Assembly (NCBI GenBank): GCA_030039695.1
Contig: JASHVB010000087.1
Coordinates: forward strand, 1 to 9,264
DNA length: 9,264 nt
Direction of reading: 5' to 3'
Source: Acetobacteraceae bacterium
GTDB lineage: Bacteria; Pseudomonadota; Alphaproteobacteria; Acetobacterales; Acetobacteraceae
Shown: piece by piece, positions 8,440 to 9,264 of the stretch
Layout of the letters: every line of letters begins with the position of its first letter
How positions within the stretch are numbered: position 1 is the stretch's first letter
Notes under the pieces: model-generated
What the model saw: only the letters and a program-made list of their open reading frames with translations
Told to the model about the DNA's origin: nothing
The model's database searches: none
Position numbers and translations under genes: made by a program

Positions 8440-8592
8440 CGGACCTCGCAGCCGACGTGGTTCAGATCGGTCACATTGTGGACGTCGTCGGCGACCAGGA
8501 GCCGAAACATTTCCGCCAGCGCCCGGGTCCCCTGCGGCTCTCGTCGCATTCACCAGGACCTCCGCGGGAAGCCCCGGACATCAGGCCGGGGA
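8440..8592 (+). pseudogene. Decayed 3' end of an IS200/IS605-type tnpB
   Basis: Fragments of the TnpB C-terminus can be read across a frame change. RTSQ at 8440-8451, matching the family's RTSQ-T-C before the zinc ribbon, is followed by GHIVD at 8469-8483, where CGH would be expected. A single lost base between (TCGGTCAC for TGCGGTCAC) explains the shift, and the first zinc-ribbon Cys codon reads TGG. The second CxxC pair is not found. The frame then reaches REAPDIRPG over the hairpin at 8572-8591, as TnpB tails often do. The order (zinc-ribbon entry, tail, terminal hairpin) is what a tnpB 3' end should show, which is why I call it despite short matches. It lies just upstream of a second tnpB in the same direction. 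Confidence 0.4.
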
Positions 8593-8593
8593 G
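8569..8593 (+). ncRNA. OmegaRNA-like terminal hairpin of the decayed tnpB element
   Basis: AAGCCCCGG-ACATCAGG-CCGGGGAG closely resembles the hairpin that closes the right end of many IS605/IS1341-type elements and forms the 3' part of the TnpB guide (omega/reRNA) scaffold. The six-base stem CCCCGG/CCGGGG is perfect (8572-8577 and 8586-8591). A further C-G pair could form inside after one A/G mismatch, as expected of a slightly decayed copy. In a live element the guide would begin a few bases beyond. It may be non-functional now. Confidence 0.4.
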
Positions 8594-8631
8594 GGATCGC
8601 GGGCCGCGAGAAAGCGCGGCGCACTTGCTGT

Positions 8632-8655
8632 CCTATTGAGCGTTTCCTGAATAGG
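8632..8655 (+). promoter_or_regulatory. Inverted repeat before the second tnpB, possible left-end structure
   Basis: CCTATT (8632-8637) and AATAGG (8650-8655) form a six-base inverted repeat with a 12-base loop, ending six bases before the tnpB ATG at 8661. A GAATAGGTGT-like sequence just before the start codon looks typical of this tnpB group. It may be part of the element's left end or simply the tnpB leader. No direct evidence of function is visible. Confidence 0.25.
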
Positions 8656-8660
8656 TGTCG

Positions 8661-9264
8661 ATGCACCTGACCATGCAAGTGGAACTGCTGCCTAGGCCCG
8701 AGCAGGCCGATGCCATGCTGCGGACGATGGAGCGGTTCAACGCTACCTGCAATGCGCTCGCGGCCGTTGCCTTCGCCAAACCGTGCGCAAACAAAGTCGC
8801 GTTGCAGAAGCGCGCCTACCACGACATCAGGCGAGACTTCGGCCTCGGCGCTCAGATGACCGTGCCGGCGATCGCCAAAGTCGTGGAAGTCTACAAGCGG
8901 GACAAGACCGTTCAGCCGACGTTTCGACCGCACGGCGCCATCGTCTACGACCAGCGTATTCTCTCCTGGAAGGGCGCCGATCGGGTCTCGGTCCTGACCA
9001 ACGATGGCAGCAGATCATGCCGTGGGTGTGCGGAGCCTAGCAACAAGCGCGGTTGGATCGGGCGCGTCGACAAGCCGACCTGATACACCGCAACGGGATG
9101 TTCTTCCTCTCCGTGACGATCGACGTGGGTGACGTGCCGGCGGGCGATCCGGCCGAGTATCTCGGCGTTGACCTCGGGCATCGCAACATTGCTGCCGATA
9201 GCGACGGTGACAGCTTCTGCGGCGCGTTGAACGCCGGCCTTCGGCGCCGGCACGCGCGGCTCCG
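8661..9264 (+). pseudogene. tnpB: TnpB (IS200/IS605 OrfB type) nuclease gene, frameshifted, with a stop, and cut by the window end
   Basis: TnpB is the RNA-guided DNA endonuclease of IS200/IS605-like elements and the ancestor of Cas12. From the ATG at 8661 (a GTG at 8655 is also in frame) it reads HLTMQVELLPRPEQADAML, CANKVALQK, FRPHGAIVYDQRILSWKGADRVSVLTNDG, the usual N-terminal region. After GAT-GGC (9003-9008) the frame is lost by one base, and the true continuation QQIMPWVCGA meets TAG at 9038-9040, where family members have a Tyr codon. Past it the same frame goes on well: QARLDRARRQADLIHRNG, then FFLSVTIDV and YLGVDLG with the RuvC-I catalytic Asp (9170-9172), up to the window edge. Two lesions make a normal full protein impossible. 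The rest of RuvC and the zinc finger lie outside the window. Confidence 0.82.

Noticed and set aside
8263..8553. Minus-strand open frame of 96 residues upstream of speD
   Set aside because: Pro/Arg-rich composition without a recognisable motif; it runs antisense to the tnpB remnant and looks like a GC-rich shadow frame.
7915..8670. 251-residue plus-strand open frame
   Set aside because: Most of it is antisense to speD, whose motifs are decisive. Only its last part overlaps the tnpB remnant, in one of two needed frames.
9003..9040. Programmed frameshift in tnpB
   Set aside because: No slippery heptamer is visible, and the corrected frame hits TAG within 11 codons, so decay is the simpler explanation.
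1..9264. CRISPR array, tRNA, rRNA, phage or defence cassette
   Set aside because: No regularly spaced identical repeats, no cloverleaf-like sequence, and no protein with defence or phage signatures apart from the tnpB remnants.

Overview
The window is GC-rich, densely coding bacterial DNA. The gene content (full-length Lhr helicase, a short class of SpeD next to SpeE, a COG3618-type amidohydrolase beside a VOC protein) points to a proteobacterium. I cannot place it at class level from sequence alone. No tRNA, rRNA or CRISPR array was seen.

Layout. Positions 1-2227 (+ strand) look like a small catabolic gene group that is partly decaying. It holds an intact metal-dependent amidohydrolase (177-1223), a probable IS1595-type transposase scrap (1236-1370), a metallo-beta-lactamase-fold hydrolase that has lost its middle and carries frameshifts (1439-1812), and an intact VOC/glyoxalase-fold protein (1826-2227) that starts 13 bases after the broken gene ends. 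Positions 2308-6633 (+) encode a large Lhr-type superfamily 2 DNA helicase, whose start codon lies inside a degenerate CCCATTTT-like tandem repeat. A hairpin at 6724-6745 separates it from two convergent minus-strand polyamine genes: speD (8250-7789) is upstream and speE (7615-6746) downstream. Together they make decarboxylated S-adenosylmethionine and use it to build spermidine. The roughly 170 bases between them are rich in inverted repeats. The right end (about 8440-9264, +) is mobile-element debris: a decayed 3' end of one tnpB with an omegaRNA-like terminal hairpin, directly followed by a second tnpB that carries a frameshift and a stop codon and runs off the window.

How the genes work together. 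SpeD and SpeE act in sequence in polyamine synthesis. The amidohydrolase, broken MBL hydrolase and VOC protein were probably once one degradation operon, but the substrate cannot be read from sequence. Lhr is a DNA-repair helicase with no visible functional tie to its neighbours.

I found no convincing new defence or mobile system. The most informative signals are the pseudogene with a large internal deletion, the nested tnpB/omegaRNA remnants and the repeat at the lhr start.
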